A stretch of 64,000 nucleotides of DNA from Glycine soja. Its lineage: Eukaryota > Streptophyta > Magnoliopsida > Fabales > Fabaceae. The position numbers were made by a program, and so were the translations under genes. The stretch spans positions 45,749,534 to 45,813,533 of the forward strand of contig NC_041009.1 in the NCBI RefSeq assembly GCF_004193775.1, written 5' to 3'. The stretch's first letter is position 1. Every line of letters starts with the position of its first letter. The notes beneath the pieces are model-generated. The model was not told the DNA's origin. It searched no databases and saw only the letters and a list, made by a program, of their open reading frames with translations. Of this stretch, positions 1 through 11,424 are shown piece after piece.

Positions 1-941
1 TTGGTTTTATCTATTTCTTAGTTCTTACTTTCTACAAATCTGCCTATATAATGTTATAAAAAAAACAAGTAGAGAAATAACCCCGAGGACATGTTGATCA
101 TATTTATAAGTTAATTTTCTGTTTATGTGTAACAAGTAGAAAACTCTATATTGTCAGTTGCTGCACTACTTTGTATTTTCTTGATTCAATTTTTATACTA
201 CTTAAGTTTGGTATATTGATTATACTTTCATATGAGTTCCATGTTGTGAAGGGGGTTAAAGTTTTATTTTATCAAAGAAGTAGTGTGAATTGCCCAGCTT
301 ATTTATGGTATATGTATCAAGGAGGATCTCTGTTACAGATGTTTTTATCAGTTGCTGTCACTTATCTCAATTGGAATTATCTTTATGTTGGGATTCCAAG
401 CAATTCATTTATCATCATTGAGTTTCCCTTCAGTCTTAGCATTTATGCAGGATGTCAGCTTTGAAGTTATATTGGGTTGTAACAATTGAGGTTTATTGGC
501 TCTTCTTCTTATCCACATTCATCACCTCAACATACTAATGAAAGTGAAACGACGAAGATAGTGATTAGTTTTTTTTTTTTTTTTGGGTCTGCAAAATATG
601 TATATATTTATATTAATAATATACCAAGAGATACAAGAAGTATCTCTCAGATTGGGGTACACATGTGTCTACAAACGTTACAGCTCAACATATTAATCAT
701 AATAATCACAATAAATATGGACGATGTCTTGCATAATCCTAGAAATAGAATGATCAAAATTCACGTTGTTGAATACCTCATTTTTTCCTGAATCTCATTA
801 AATTCCAGCTGACCGATCCCTATATAACCCACGCAGCTTCTCCAAAATTGTAATTCGCATTCCAAGATCCGCAATAACTTAACCATGAAAAGCACACAAA
901 ATACAACTACTTAAAAACAATTTAAGAAAAAAGCTATTTAC
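1..941. other. Intergenic region left of the UGT cluster
   Basis: I see no supportable gene here. The open frames present (171-464, 486-791) are low in complexity, lack domain features and look like chance. A run of about 15 T starts near 570. The last 100 bases would hold the 3' UTR of the minus-strand UGT gene that ends at 942. Confidence 0.5.
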
Positions 942-2336
942 CTAAACCTCACTCGAATTTTCCCAGTGACGAGCCAATTGAGACAGGGTTTGTGTTGAAG
1001 AGCCATCTTTCAGTGCATTAGCAGAGAAATCTTTTAAATTCATCTTTCTTTCACGTATTCCTTTACCTTCTTCCCCTTCCATCAGACACTTTATCACCTT
1101 CGCAATTTCCTCCTTCTCCACTATGCCATCCTCGTTAAATTTTGTCCTCAACGCCACTTTAAGTCCATCGGTTAACATAACTGCATTCATTCTCTGCTCA
1201 GCAAAGAGTGGCCATGTTATTATAGGCACTCCCTCTTGCACACTCTCCAATGTCGAGTTCCAACCACAATGGCTCAGGAACCCTCCAACTGAATTGTGAC
1301 TAAGAACCTGAACCTGAGGTGCCCATGATGGCACAACCAAACCTTTCTCCTTTGTCCTTTCTAAAAACCCACTTGGTAAAAATTTCAAAGGGTCCTCCTT
1401 TTCTGCCTCAAGGTAAGCAGCATTAACTGAATTACTTGGTGCTCTCAAAACCCACAAGAACCTTTGACCACTCAATTCCAAACCCGAGGCTAACTCATTG
1501 ATTTGGTTCTGAGAGAGTGTTCCACCACTTCCAAAAGAAACATACAACACTGAACAAGGTGGCTGCTTGTCCAACCAACTCAAACACTTACCAGACTCAT
1601 CAACCTCATCTCTTGACCCTTTTTGCGTAATGGGTCCAACTGGGTACAGTCTGATCTTCCCATTTTCATACTCTTCCAATGCTCTTATAGCACCTGATTC
1701 CATTTCTAAGAAGGTGTTGATAATTATCCCATCTGCGGTAGCTATTGCTTTGGTACGTTCAAGAAAAGACTTGTAAGCTTCGCTTGATCGACTTTGGGTT
1801 GAAGCTGGAAGATCAACCCCCAAAATTGGTACATAACCTTGTAACTTTATAGGTTCTGTTAGGTCCTTGTACTCACCTGAAACTTCCTCATCAAGTTTTG
1901 GCATGTGTAGAGCCAGTGACAGTACCATGGCTGAACAAGGGGTGTAAAAATAGGATAGTGCGTTGAACTCCTTTGCGAATTCCAAGGTTGGAAATGCAAA
2001 AATATCTGCAACCAACGCTGTTAAAGGAAATTTAGAGGACAAGGATTTCAGGGCCTCATGTATTGATGGCAGAGAAAGAGTAATAGTGACTGCAGGGTTT
2101 ACTCCTTGGGGTAATTGTTGTTTGTTAATGGGAGGAAGTAAGATGGTGTCTATGTTTGAAGGAAGAGTCTTAAGGTAGGCTTTGGAGGATTCTGGGGGTG
2201 ACCCAAATGAGGGAATGATGCAGTTGACATGAAAATTTGGGTGAAGCTTGATAAGTCGCTTGCTGAACTCAACTATAGGGACTAGGTGGCTGAAACCAGG
2301 ACCTGAAACAATAGCTATGTGAGTTGTTTTTGCCAT
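942..2336 (-). CDS. UDP-glycosyltransferase, UGT72-type (copy 1)
   Basis: This is an intronless 464-aa family-1 plant glycosyltransferase. Such enzymes move glucose from UDP-glucose to hydroxyl groups of small phenolics in the cytosol; UGT72 members act on monolignols, hydroquinone, flavonoids or xenobiotics. His17 and Asp111 form the expected catalytic dyad. The 44-residue PSPG donor-binding box spans about residues 338-381; it starts WAPQVQVLSH, contains HCGWNSTLE and ends in Gln, the residue typical of UDP-glucose users. The length is normal for the family. It is a tandem copy of the gene at 4503-5909, about 3.5 kb away on the same strand. Compared with that copy it is four residues shorter near residue 80, and its promoter has lost the segment carrying the other copy's TATA box. 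The UGT72 assignment is from recognition of the family; the acceptor substrate is unknown. Confidence 0.95.
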   Translation of the reverse strand: MAKTTHIAIVSGPGFSHLVPIVEFSKRLIKLHPNFHVNCIIPSFGSPPESSKAYLKTLPSNIDTILLPPINKQQLPQGVNPAVTITLSLPSIHEALKSLSSKFPLTALVADIFAFPTLEFAKEFNALSYFYTPCSAMVLSLALHMPKLDEEVSGEYKDLTEPIKLQGYVPILGVDLPASTQSRSSEAYKSFLERTKAIATADGIIINTFLEMESGAIRALEEYENGKIRLYPVGPITQKGSRDEVDESGKCLSWLDKQPPCSVLYVSFGSGGTLSQNQINELASGLELSGQRFLWVLRAPSNSVNAAYLEAEKEDPLKFLPSGFLERTKEKGLVVPSWAPQVQVLSHNSVGGFLSHCGWNSTLESVQEGVPIITWPLFAEQRMNAVMLTDGLKVALRTKFNEDGIVEKEEIAKVIKCLMEGEEGKGIRERKMNLKDFSANALKDGSSTQTLSQLARHWENSSEV

Positions 2337-4502
2337 GAAAACAGAACATATACTATAGATATGTTTGCCTCCAAAATGTGGTGAAAGCTAAATATGATGC
2401 TCTCTTTATGATAAAAAAAAAGGTTGTTTTTTGTTATCCAATTTATCCCCATAATAGGAATTTGAAAGAAGCATACCTTGGTTTGACTTTTTTTATTTGA
2501 ATGTTATTTACATATAGCTTTCAAGGAGGAGGATCCGATGATGTAAGTGCTTAGGCAAACTTGGTTTGACTTTCTTTATTTCCTAGTTTTTCTTTCTAGT
2601 TTGTTTTTTTTTATTTTCTATGTTTGGAATGAGGGTGAAAAGAAAAGAAAAAAATTTTAAAATTTGAATTAAAAGAAAAAATTTAAAATTTATGGTTGTA
2701 TAAGTCAATTTTTTTTCTTTTTTCTTTTCATTTACTCTTAATCTAAATAAAAGAAAATATTTGGTTATATATGTTTTTCTTTTTCTTTATTTTCTTTTCT
2801 TTCTATCATTAATATGTGTTGAATTGTATAGAAGAGAAAAAAATTTAAAAAATATTTAAATTAAAGTGAAAAAAATGAGACCCATATTAATTTTTTTAAA
2901 ATTTCTTCTTAAACAGTGATTTTCTCTCTTGAATCAAACCATCCTTCGGCTTGACGTGATTTACCCAAACTTATTTGGGGTTTATTGGTTGTGGACTTAG
3001 CTTTCATCCAGAAAGTTTGCTTTGATTCTTCCTCTTACATTCGTAAGGTCCAATGACTTTTAGTGAGTTAATTTCCTATAACATTTTTGCTTTCCGTTCA
3101 AATTCTTTAATTCCTATTGTTTCTTTTTTATACTGGTTTAGTCTTTTAGTTTTTCAACTCTCACTCACTTAAATAAATGAAAACAATTGAAGTTTTGAAA
3201 CATACGTTATCAATTTAATGGTCAGTATATCTTTTCACGTTTGAAATAGATATTTTTAAGAGCACTGCTCCTTTTTTTTAAAAACAAACAAACAGAAGAA
3301 CTACTATTATATATTATACTAGAGAGTGTAACCCATAACATACACGGTAAATATTGTTTATCAATATTCATATTTCTTATCTCGTGTAAAATAAGTGCTT
3401 ATAATTTTAGGATAAAGATTACTAATTCTTATTTGGGTTATTATCATTAAGGTTTGAATTAGTATTTTTTGGTCTTGGATAAGACACCATGCATATTTTT
3501 CAATTAACTATGTTAACGATTAATTTCATTAGTTATAAGTATATGTCGTTAATCTAAGATAATTTTGCATACTAAAAAAATTAAAGATAATCTTTTTGAC
3601 TAATATTTTTTATTTATTTGTGAAAATTGGTTCTTATGCTATTCAATATTTCTGTGCTGAAAATGGTTATATCACGTGATTAAAATACTATCCATTTATT
3701 GTCAAATTAAAAAATTATTCATATTCTCTATGATTTCAATTAAATTTATAATCATCAATTTAAAATGAAGTTATAAGTATAAGAGTTGATGGTAAAATAT
3801 CGAATCAGCCAGGTGGTCGGAAGGGTAGCTTACAGCTTTCCACTTTGCAGGACGTAATAATTATTTTTGGCTCACGTAATAACTAGTTGTTTTATACTAA
3901 TATGATCTATGAATTATATCTTAATGGTGCAGTGTGGATGATTAGTCATGTATAATGCATGTTACAATAAGAATTCTAATACTATATTGAACTTAATTAA
4001 ATTAATTAATTTAAACTTAAATATGTTAAAAAAATTATATATATTTAACTTCTTTTAATAAATTTTTTATTATTTTGAGTCTTTTATATTTTAAAAAATT
4101 TATTTCAGATTTTTATGGATTATTGAAATGATTGTTGAAATGATGATAACTTAAATAATTATTAAAATAACTTCGACTAATCATCCATTTTAAAAAATGA
4201 AAAATAATAAAATATAAACATATGACCCCACTCTAATTTTTAAAACTTTTTACTCAAATAAATAAAAGGAATTAAATCAAACACAACCTTAAAACCTAAA
4301 ATGTACAAATAAACAAGGAGTGGACGTCAAATTTTCTTTAGAGACAAACGTAAAATTCAACTTGAATATCAATCAACATCTCTTTCATGTGTCAACGATA
4401 CCCTACATCTCCCGAAACCTCAAGTACCCCACAAACAAAACAAATTAAGAAAAACACACAAAACACAACTTCGTAAAGCAATTTAAATGAAAAACTATTT
4501 TC
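2337..4502. other. Intergenic: upstream flank of UGT copy 1
   Basis: The segments 2340-2580 and about 2940-3260 match the upstream flank of UGT copy 2 (5910-6120 and about 7600-7915), which shows that promoter DNA was duplicated with the gene. Between them, 2590-2930 is a T- and A-rich stretch absent from copy 2, possibly a small insertion. The rest, 3260-4500, is AT-rich with no gene that I can support. Confidence 0.6.
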
Positions 4503-5909
4503 CTAAACCTGACTCGAATTTTCCCAGTGACGAGCCAATTGAGATAGGGTTTGTGTTGAAGAGCCATCTTTCAGTGCATTAGCAGAGAAATCTTTTAAAT
4601 TCATCATTCTTTCACGCATTCCTTTACCTTCTTCCCCTTCCATCAGACACTTTATCACCCTCGCAATTTCCTCCTTCTCCACTATGCCATCCTCGTTAAA
4701 TTTTGTCCTCAACGCCACTTTAAGTCCATCGGTTAACATAACTGCATTCATTCTCTGCTCAGCAAAGAGTGGCCATGTTATTATAGGCACTCCCTCTTGC
4801 ACACTCTCCAATGTCGAGTTCCAACCACAATGGCTCAGGAACCCTCCAACTGAATTGTGACTAAGAACCTGAACCTGAGGTGCCCATGATGGCACAACCA
4901 AACCTTTCTCCTTTGTCCTTTCTAAAAACCCACTTGGTAAAAATTTCAAAGGGTCCTCCTTTTCAGCCTCAAGGTAAGCAGCATTAACTGAATTACTTGG
5001 TGCTCTCAAAACCCACAAGAACCTTTGACCACTCAATTCCAAACCCGAGGCTAACTCATTGATTTGGTTCTGAGAGAGTGTTCCACCACTTCCAAAAGAA
5101 ACATACAACACTGAACAAGGTGGCTGCTTGTCCAACCAACTCAAACACTTACCAGACTCATCAACCTCATCTCTTGACCCTTTTTGTGTAATGGGTCCAA
5201 CTGGGTACAGTCTGATCTTCCCATTTTCATACTCTTCCAATGCTCTTATAGCACCTGATTCCATTTCTAAGAAGGTGTTGATAATTATCCCATCTGCGGT
5301 AGCTATTGCTTTTGCACGTTCAAGAAAAGACTTATAAGCTTCACTTGATCGATTTTGAGTTGGAGCTGGAAGATCAACCCCCAAGAGTGGTACACAACCT
5401 TGTAACTTTATAGGTTCTGTTAGGTCCTTGTACTCACCTGAAACTTCCTCATCAAGTTTTGACATGTGTAGAGCCAGTGACAGTACCATGGCTGAACAAG
5501 GGGTGTAAAAATAGGATAGTGCGTTGAACTCCTTTGCGAATTCCAAGGTTGGAAATGCAAAAGTATCTGCAACCAACGCTGTTAAAGGAAATTTAGAGGA
5601 CAAGGATTTCAGGGCCTCATATATTGATGGCAGAGAAAGGGTAATAGTGAGTTGAATTAGGAGTCCAGCGTATGCTCCTTGGGGTACATTTTCCTTGCTA
5701 ATTGGAGGGAGAAAAATGGAGTCTATGTTTGAAGGAAGAGTTTTAAGGTAGGCCTTGGAGGATTCTGGGGTTGACCCAAGTGAGGGAACGATGCATGTGA
5801 CATGAAAATTTGGGTGAAGCTTAACAAGTCGCTTAGTGAACTCAATTATAGGGACCAAGTGGCTGAAACCAGGACTTGAAACAATAGCTATGTGAGTTGT
5901 TTTTGCCAT
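4503..5909 (-). CDS. UDP-glycosyltransferase, UGT72-type (copy 2)
   Basis: This is an intronless 468-aa family-1 glycosyltransferase, the tandem partner of the gene at 942-2336. His17 and Asp115 are the catalytic dyad. The PSPG box runs from Trp342 to Gln385 with Trp363 at box position 22 and Glu384-Gln385 at the end, which fits UDP-glucose as donor. In the last 300 or so residues only a handful of positions differ from copy 1, whereas the first 100 residues differ much more. On the minus strand a TATA-like CTATATTTATA element lies near 5998-6008, about 90 bases upstream of the start codon. The deeper upstream region is interrupted by a foldback element at about 6190-7545. It is expected to be cytosolic. 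The acceptor cannot be told from sequence. Confidence 0.96.
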   Translation of the reverse strand: MAKTTHIAIVSSPGFSHLVPIIEFTKRLVKLHPNFHVTCIVPSLGSTPESSKAYLKTLPSNIDSIFLPPISKENVPQGAYAGLLIQLTITLSLPSIYEALKSLSSKFPLTALVADTFAFPTLEFAKEFNALSYFYTPCSAMVLSLALHMSKLDEEVSGEYKDLTEPIKLQGCVPLLGVDLPAPTQNRSSEAYKSFLERAKAIATADGIIINTFLEMESGAIRALEEYENGKIRLYPVGPITQKGSRDEVDESGKCLSWLDKQPPCSVLYVSFGSGGTLSQNQINELASGLELSGQRFLWVLRAPSNSVNAAYLEAEKEDPLKFLPSGFLERTKEKGLVVPSWAPQVQVLSHNSVGGFLSHCGWNSTLESVQEGVPIITWPLFAEQRMNAVMLTDGLKVALRTKFNEDGIVEKEEIARVIKCLMEGEEGKGMRERMMNLKDFSANALKDGSSTQTLSQLARHWENSSQV

Positions 5910-5989
5910 TAAAAGACTATAGACAATAGATGTTTACCTGCTGACAATTTGGTGGAAGCTGTATGTTATGTTATCTTTATTATGATAAG

Positions 5990-6012
5990 AGTTCTCTTAT
6001 AAATATAGCAAA
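5990..6012 (-). promoter_or_regulatory. Putative TATA box of UGT copy 2
   Basis: The plus-strand string TATAAATATAG at about 5998-6008 reads as CTATATTTATA on the gene strand. It sits about 90 bases before the ATG at 5909. The aligned place upstream of UGT copy 1 (about 2411-2425) lacks this segment. Confidence 0.5.
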
Positions 6013-6189
6013 GCATTGGCTTTTTGTTATCCAATTTATACACGTAATAGGAATTTAGAAGTAGCAAACCTTGGTTTCGTTACATTTCAAAGTGGAAGAT
6101 GCGATGATGTAAGTGCATACGCATGCATGCATTAATATAAACGGCGTATGCATTATCCGTAAATAGTCTCTTTCTTCGTATATGTAATT

Positions 6190-7545
6190 AGTTAATAATG
6201 TCTTCCTAAAACATAAAATACAAAATTTAGTTTCTGAAAGTATAAATAGTATGATAAATATGTCTGACCGTTAACTTTTGTATGTTATCGTTAATAAAAT
6301 AGTCTACGTGATACAGAGGAACAAATTTGTCACTGAAATGATTGTGAACATGATCATCTCTAATTATCAAGATAGAGACATATTTGTCATATAATATTTT
6401 TTTGACTTTTTTTCTTCCTACTCCACTGACAAATACATCATGAAAATATAAAATTTAGTCTCCAAAAATATAAAAAGTGCAACAAATACATCCAAACATT
6501 AATAATAAATTGTGACTAATTATTATAATTTGAAAAAAAATTATAATGATTGTGACAAATTTTTTTCAACAAAATCATACACTAAATTGAGTCTAGAAGA
6601 AAAAAGAATATTCATTTTATAAACTATAAATATTTTTTTTACACTCTCATGCTTGATGAAAAGTTCAAGTAAAAAAATGCTTATTGTAAAATATTATAGT
6701 TAAATTAGGTCCATTAATAATTTGTAGGGAAAATTATAATTGTAATGACACTTTTAATTTGTAAAAAACACTCAACTCCTTTGGAATGATTTTTTAAATG
6801 ATTAGTCAATAAAAATAATTGTGTATGATTTAAAAAAAATTAAAAATCAAAAAACTTTTATTATAGTTTGTATTTTGATGTCATTACATATACTAATAGA
6901 CACTCATATTTTATTATGAAAAAATAATTAAATATATAATGTTTGATTAAACAGAAACAATGATTTTCCTATCGTTTTAGAATACAATTTCTTTTTCTTT
7001 TTTTTCTATGTTGATAGTATTTATTCAAGAGTTAACAACCAAATGATTGATTTTTTTTTTTGTAGTTAAAGAAAAGTAAGAAGAATTCACCAAAGTAATA
7101 AAAATTCACTTCCATTGGCAATATTTTATGTATGTCTCAACCGTTGATGAAACTTAAAAATTATATAACGGAAACAGACACATACCAGTGTGATATAGTT
7201 CGCCCAAAATTGTCTTAGTCATTATAAAATTTTCAAAAATATAATAATTTTACACTTTTTACACTTTCGGGACTAAATTTTGTATTTTTATTTTTCAGGG
7301 ACATATTTATCAGCAGAAGACGAAAAGTAAAAAAAATATTATGATAAGTATGGCCCTATGCTAACAATTAGAGATAACGACGTTGACCATCATTTCAATG
7401 ACAAATTTGTTCCTCTGCATCACGTAGGCTGTTTTATTAACGGTGACGGAGGGAAGTTAACAGTCCGATATATTTATCACATTTTTTATACTTTTAAGAA
7501 TTACATTTTATATTTTTATATTTTAAGAATGTATTTATGAACGAC
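6190..7545. mobile_element. Foldback / long terminal inverted repeat element
   Basis: The left arm (about 6190-6500) and the right arm (about 7220-7545) are inverted copies of each other over roughly 300 bases. For example GAGGAACAAATTTGTCA at about 6317 on the plus strand matches the reverse complement of the sequence at about 7400-7416, and AAAATTTAGT lies near both inner ends. The arms flank an AT-rich core of about 700 bases with no transposase. It looks like a non-autonomous DNA transposon or foldback MITE that entered the promoter flank of UGT copy 2; the matching flank of copy 1 lacks it. I did not define the exact ends or the target duplication. Confidence 0.7.
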
Positions 7546-8970
7546 ATATTGAAGGACAAAAATTATTATTTATCCTGTATAAAATTTCCCAATTTGTCAT
7601 TATAGCTCGTCTTTTTCTTTTGACAGATGTGGTTACCTAAGCTTGTTTCTGGTTTAATGGTTGGCTTTCATCCGGAAAGTTTGCTTTAAATCTCGTTCTT
7701 GACACATTCCAAATTTTGGGTAGATGTGGTTACCCAAAAGTCAGTGGTTGCCTTTAAAGGCCCACTGACTTTTAGCAACTTAATTTCCTAAATTCAAATT
7801 ATTTAACTCTTATTCTTTTGCTTTGGTATTGGTCTTGTCTTTTAGTTATTCGACTCTCACTACTTTTAAACAAATGGCTAGATTATCTTTTCACATTTGA
7901 AATAGTTATTTATAATTTATATTAGTGAAATAAGTTTAATATATAAGTTCATTTTTTCATCTAATCTAATTTTTGTTAGATTGTAAATTCCTCGTTTTTC
8001 TAACAGTACAGTTAGATTTTTGGAGAAGTTTTATTTTTATTTATCGTTTGTAAAGTTCAAGATAATTACTCTTTTAATTATTATATCCTTACTTGTGTTA
8101 TGTCCAATTAATTTACACATGTATTTATTATGAAGTGGAAGAAAAATGGTAAAATAGAAAATTTTATAACTATTTTATTAGAATAAAAAAATATTACATT
8201 TCTTTATTTTTACAAGCCAATATTAAAAATAGATAAAAATAAAAGAAGGTTGTAATTAATACTCCATCTAGTCCTTACTATAAGGTCCAAAATAAAAATA
8301 TAGCTTATCCTTTTTATAAAATTCAATTTATAACTTTTCATGCATAAATTTATTTTTTTATAAAAATATCTTTCATTAACATTAGTTCTAGAACCATGTG
8401 ATAGTAGTAAAACATAACTTATTAATATTTTTTAATTTCGCTTACAAGGATAGTTTTCTTTAAAAAAATACTAATTAAAAATAAATTTATTGTTCACAAC
8501 TAAACTAATGAAATTTCTTAGTATGTGGGCATTAGTTGATTGTACCTTATATTTATAACAACCGGATGATGTATATTATATAATATTAAAATATGTATTC
8601 TGTTTTTTTACGGATTTAATGTACAATTTAACTGTAGTTTCATTAGTAATTAAAACATAGTAATTTTACAAGTATAATATGGTTCATTTAATTTTGAAAA
8701 CAGAAGACTTTTTTGTTCTATACTTTATGTTTGCTTTGTCGTACGAACCTTAGTCACACGAATTCTGAGATAGCTAAATGGAGAAGACACGGAAGCGATT
8801 CTTTGGCTAACCAATGTACTTTGGATACCTCTCCAACGTTACCAAACAAATGTTAGCTGCTGACGCACTCATTTGTCATAAATATAAGCCATGACCTAAA
8901 TGGCTAAACCAGAATTACATTATTTGCTGTCAGTTTTTTCCTGTTCAGGTAGGGAGTGTTTTTTTTTTTT
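7546..8970. other. Intergenic between UGT copies 2 and 3
   Basis: The part 7600-7915 is the displaced continuation of the duplicated UGT upstream flank (compare 2940-3260). The rest is AT-rich DNA in which I see no gene. Confidence 0.5.
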
Positions 8971-8974
8971 TTTT

Positions 8975-9410
8975 TTTTTAAATAAAATTACAAATTTGGT
9001 TTTCCAATTTGTTTTTAATTTTGTTCCCAATTTTTTTTATGAATTTTATTCTTTTATTTTATTCATTCACTCAATCTTAGTTTCCCAGACTAAAATTAGA
9101 TGTTAATAATGTTGTTGATTAACAGTGTCACATGTCATGATCTGATTGACCAATGATAACAATAATGAATTTCATCTTTCATGAAATTCACATCTAATCA
9201 GATCATGACATGTCACAGTCATCATCCAATTAGAACGTGACCCTCAACATTTATTTGTGAATATCAATGTTCAGTTCTAAATGGGGGACCAAGATTACTT
9301 GATTGGATAAAATAAGAGGACACAATTAGTCAATAATTATGGGGGACCAAAATTAATATTAAAAATAACTAGGAAGACAAAAAATGTAATTTTGTTTCTT
9401 TTTTTGGTTA
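8975..9410. mobile_element. MITE with long inverted ends and a nested palindrome
   Basis: The left end (about 8980-9030, with AAAATTAC and TTTTTAATTTTGTTCCC) is an imperfect inverted copy of the right end (about 9345-9405, with GGGGGACCAAAATTAA). Inside it, a near-perfect inverted repeat carries about 22-base arms at about 9125-9147 and 9196-9218 (TGACATGTCATGATCTGATT on one arm). No coding capacity is visible. This structure fits a non-autonomous DNA transposon. The class is uncertain because I could not fix a target duplication. Confidence 0.6.
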
Positions 9411-9931
9411 GACGTGGAGTACATCATTGTTGGCGGTGATGTGTATTGACTAAATGATAGAGAAGACTTGAATTTGCAGTTTTGCCTGGAGGAGAAAAAT
9501 AATATTAACATATAACTATATCACTGTCAAAATATATTTGTTTTTTTTTTTTTTGTTTGAATGTCAAAATATATATGTAACAACTATAACATTGATTACG
9601 ATTTACGGGTTCGGATACATCTCTTAATAAGTATGAATTTAATTGATTATTTTATTAGTTATTCTTAAAAAAAAAAAAAAAATTATTACAATTTTTTATG
9701 TTGAAATTGGAGAGTATCACATGATATGAAAGAGTTTGCGCTTCCTAAAACTTCGAAAGTATGCCTTAAAAAAAACTCTGAAATTACAACATTACAGAGA
9801 CTTACAGTACTTGCACATCTCAGATTTCATATATTATATAAACTGATAACAGATATTGAAAACAAGTAAACAACCATCTCAAGTAGACTAGATTAGAAAG
9901 AAAATAGACCTTTACCAATACATGCATGACC

Positions 9932-11329
9932 CTAGTTGCCAATCAAATTATCTGCAAACTGAATTAGAGTCTTTGTAGATGAACCTTCTTCTTCAAGTGC
10001 TTCAGCAGCAGCATTCTTCAATTTCTGCATTCTTCCACCAATTTCTCTGCCTTCTTCACCCTTAATTAGTTTTCTTACAACCTTAGCAACTTCCTCTCTT
10101 CCCACCAAACCATTTTCGTTAGCTTTTGGCCTTAGTGCCACTTTTAGGTCATCAGTTAGCGTAACTGCATTCATTCTTTGCTCAGCAAACAGTGGCCACA
10201 CTATGAGTGGTACACCATTCATTATACTCTCAAGTGTGGAATTCCATCCACAGTGAGTTAAAAACCCACCAGTTGCTTTATGAGCAAGAACTTGAACTTG
10301 AGGTGCCCATGAAGGAACCACCAAACCTTGTTCTTCTTTGGTCCTCTCAATGAACCCTTCTGGTAAGAATCGTAAAGAGTCATCACTTTGAGAATTAAGG
10401 TAAGAAGAATTGGCTGACTCACTCGGTGCTCTCACAACCCACAAGAATTTCTCACCACTTAGCTCCAACCCAAAAGCTAGCTCATTGAGTTGGTCTTTTG
10501 AAAGTGTCCCTCCACTTCCAAAGCTAACATAAAGAACAGAATTTGGTACCTGATTCTCCAACCACCTTAAACTTTCAGACCCATTTCTTAAATTACCTAA
10601 TCCTGTTTGCATAATGGGTCCAATCGGATAAACATTTGGGTAACCATTTCCTTCCTCTACCAATGCTCTTATAGGCCCTTCTTCAATGCCTTTGAAGCTG
10701 TTAACCAAGACCCCATCGGTTTCATGGAGTTGTTTGCATCGTTTAAGAAAGAACTCGTACATTTGGCCGGTTCGATCCTGAACCGGTTTTGGTAAATCCT
10801 TCCCATATATTGGAACACAGCCAGGAATTTCTATAGGTTCTGTAAGGTCTTTGAATTCAGAAGGAAATGTTTGATCCAACTTCGGTAGATAAAAACAGAA
10901 AGAGAGTGTCATGGCCGATGATGGAAAGTAAACAAATGACAACAAGTTGAGTTCCTTAGCACAAATAAGAGCATCACTTGCGAACATATCAGCAAACATG
11001 GCAACTAGCCTTGAGCTTAAACTTATGGTTTTCAAAGCCTCACGGATAATGGGAAGAGAGTGAGTCACTGCGAGTTGAACTTGGACTGCTATTGGAGTCT
11101 GTGTCTCTTTGTTGAAGTGGATTGAGGGAAGAAAAATGGAGTGAATGGTTGAAGGGAGAGTTTGAAGTATGGCTTTGGAGGGTTCAGAGGGTGAGTCAAG
11201 TGTGGGAATCATGCATGTGACTTGCAAGCCATTGGAGTGGTGGATTAGCCTTTTGGAAAATTCAATGAGTGAAAGTAAATGGCTGAAGCCAGGACTTGGA
11301 ACAATCACTATGTGGGTTGGCTTCTCCAT
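9932..11329 (-). CDS. UDP-glycosyltransferase, UGT72-type (third gene)
   Basis: This is an intronless glycosyltransferase of 465 aa if it starts at the ATG at 11329. An upstream in-frame ATG at 11347 would add six residues, but the alignment with the other two UGTs supports the inner start (MEKPTHIV). His17 and Asp114 form the catalytic dyad. The PSPG box spans Trp341 to Gln384 with an intact HCGWNS and terminal Gln, so UDP-glucose is the likely donor. It is clearly diverged from the pair at 942-5909 and is the closest relative of the broken copy at 15899-16978, sharing stretches such as CAKELN and PKLDQT. On the gene strand a TATATA-rich TATA candidate lies at about 11413-11424. The acceptor is unknown; UGT72 enzymes commonly act on phenylpropanoids. 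Confidence 0.95.
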   Translation of the reverse strand: MEKPTHIVIVPSPGFSHLLSLIEFSKRLIHHSNGLQVTCMIPTLDSPSEPSKAILQTLPSTIHSIFLPSIHFNKETQTPIAVQVQLAVTHSLPIIREALKTISLSSRLVAMFADMFASDALICAKELNLLSFVYFPSSAMTLSFCFYLPKLDQTFPSEFKDLTEPIEIPGCVPIYGKDLPKPVQDRTGQMYEFFLKRCKQLHETDGVLVNSFKGIEEGPIRALVEEGNGYPNVYPIGPIMQTGLGNLRNGSESLRWLENQVPNSVLYVSFGSGGTLSKDQLNELAFGLELSGEKFLWVVRAPSESANSSYLNSQSDDSLRFLPEGFIERTKEEQGLVVPSWAPQVQVLAHKATGGFLTHCGWNSTLESIMNGVPLIVWPLFAEQRMNAVTLTDDLKVALRPKANENGLVGREEVAKVVRKLIKGEEGREIGGRMQKLKNAAAEALEEEGSSTKTLIQFADNLIGN

Positions 11330-11412
11330 TGGAATCAGTATCATCACTAGGTAGAAGGTTGATGATTTTTTGAAGGATTAATTGATGGAGTTTTATATGG
11401 CTATAGCTAGCA

Positions 11413-11424
11413 TATATAAAGGAA
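11413..11424 (-). promoter_or_regulatory. Putative TATA box of the third UGT
   Basis: GCATATATAAAG on the plus strand reads as CTTTATATATGC on the gene strand. It lies about 85 bases upstream of the preferred start codon, a usual plant TATA-to-ATG distance. Confidence 0.5.

Noticed and set aside
171..464. 97-codon plus-strand frame near the window start
   Set aside because: It contains hydrophobic stretches but no clear signal, domain or homologue that I can recognise, and AT-rich DNA easily gives such frames.
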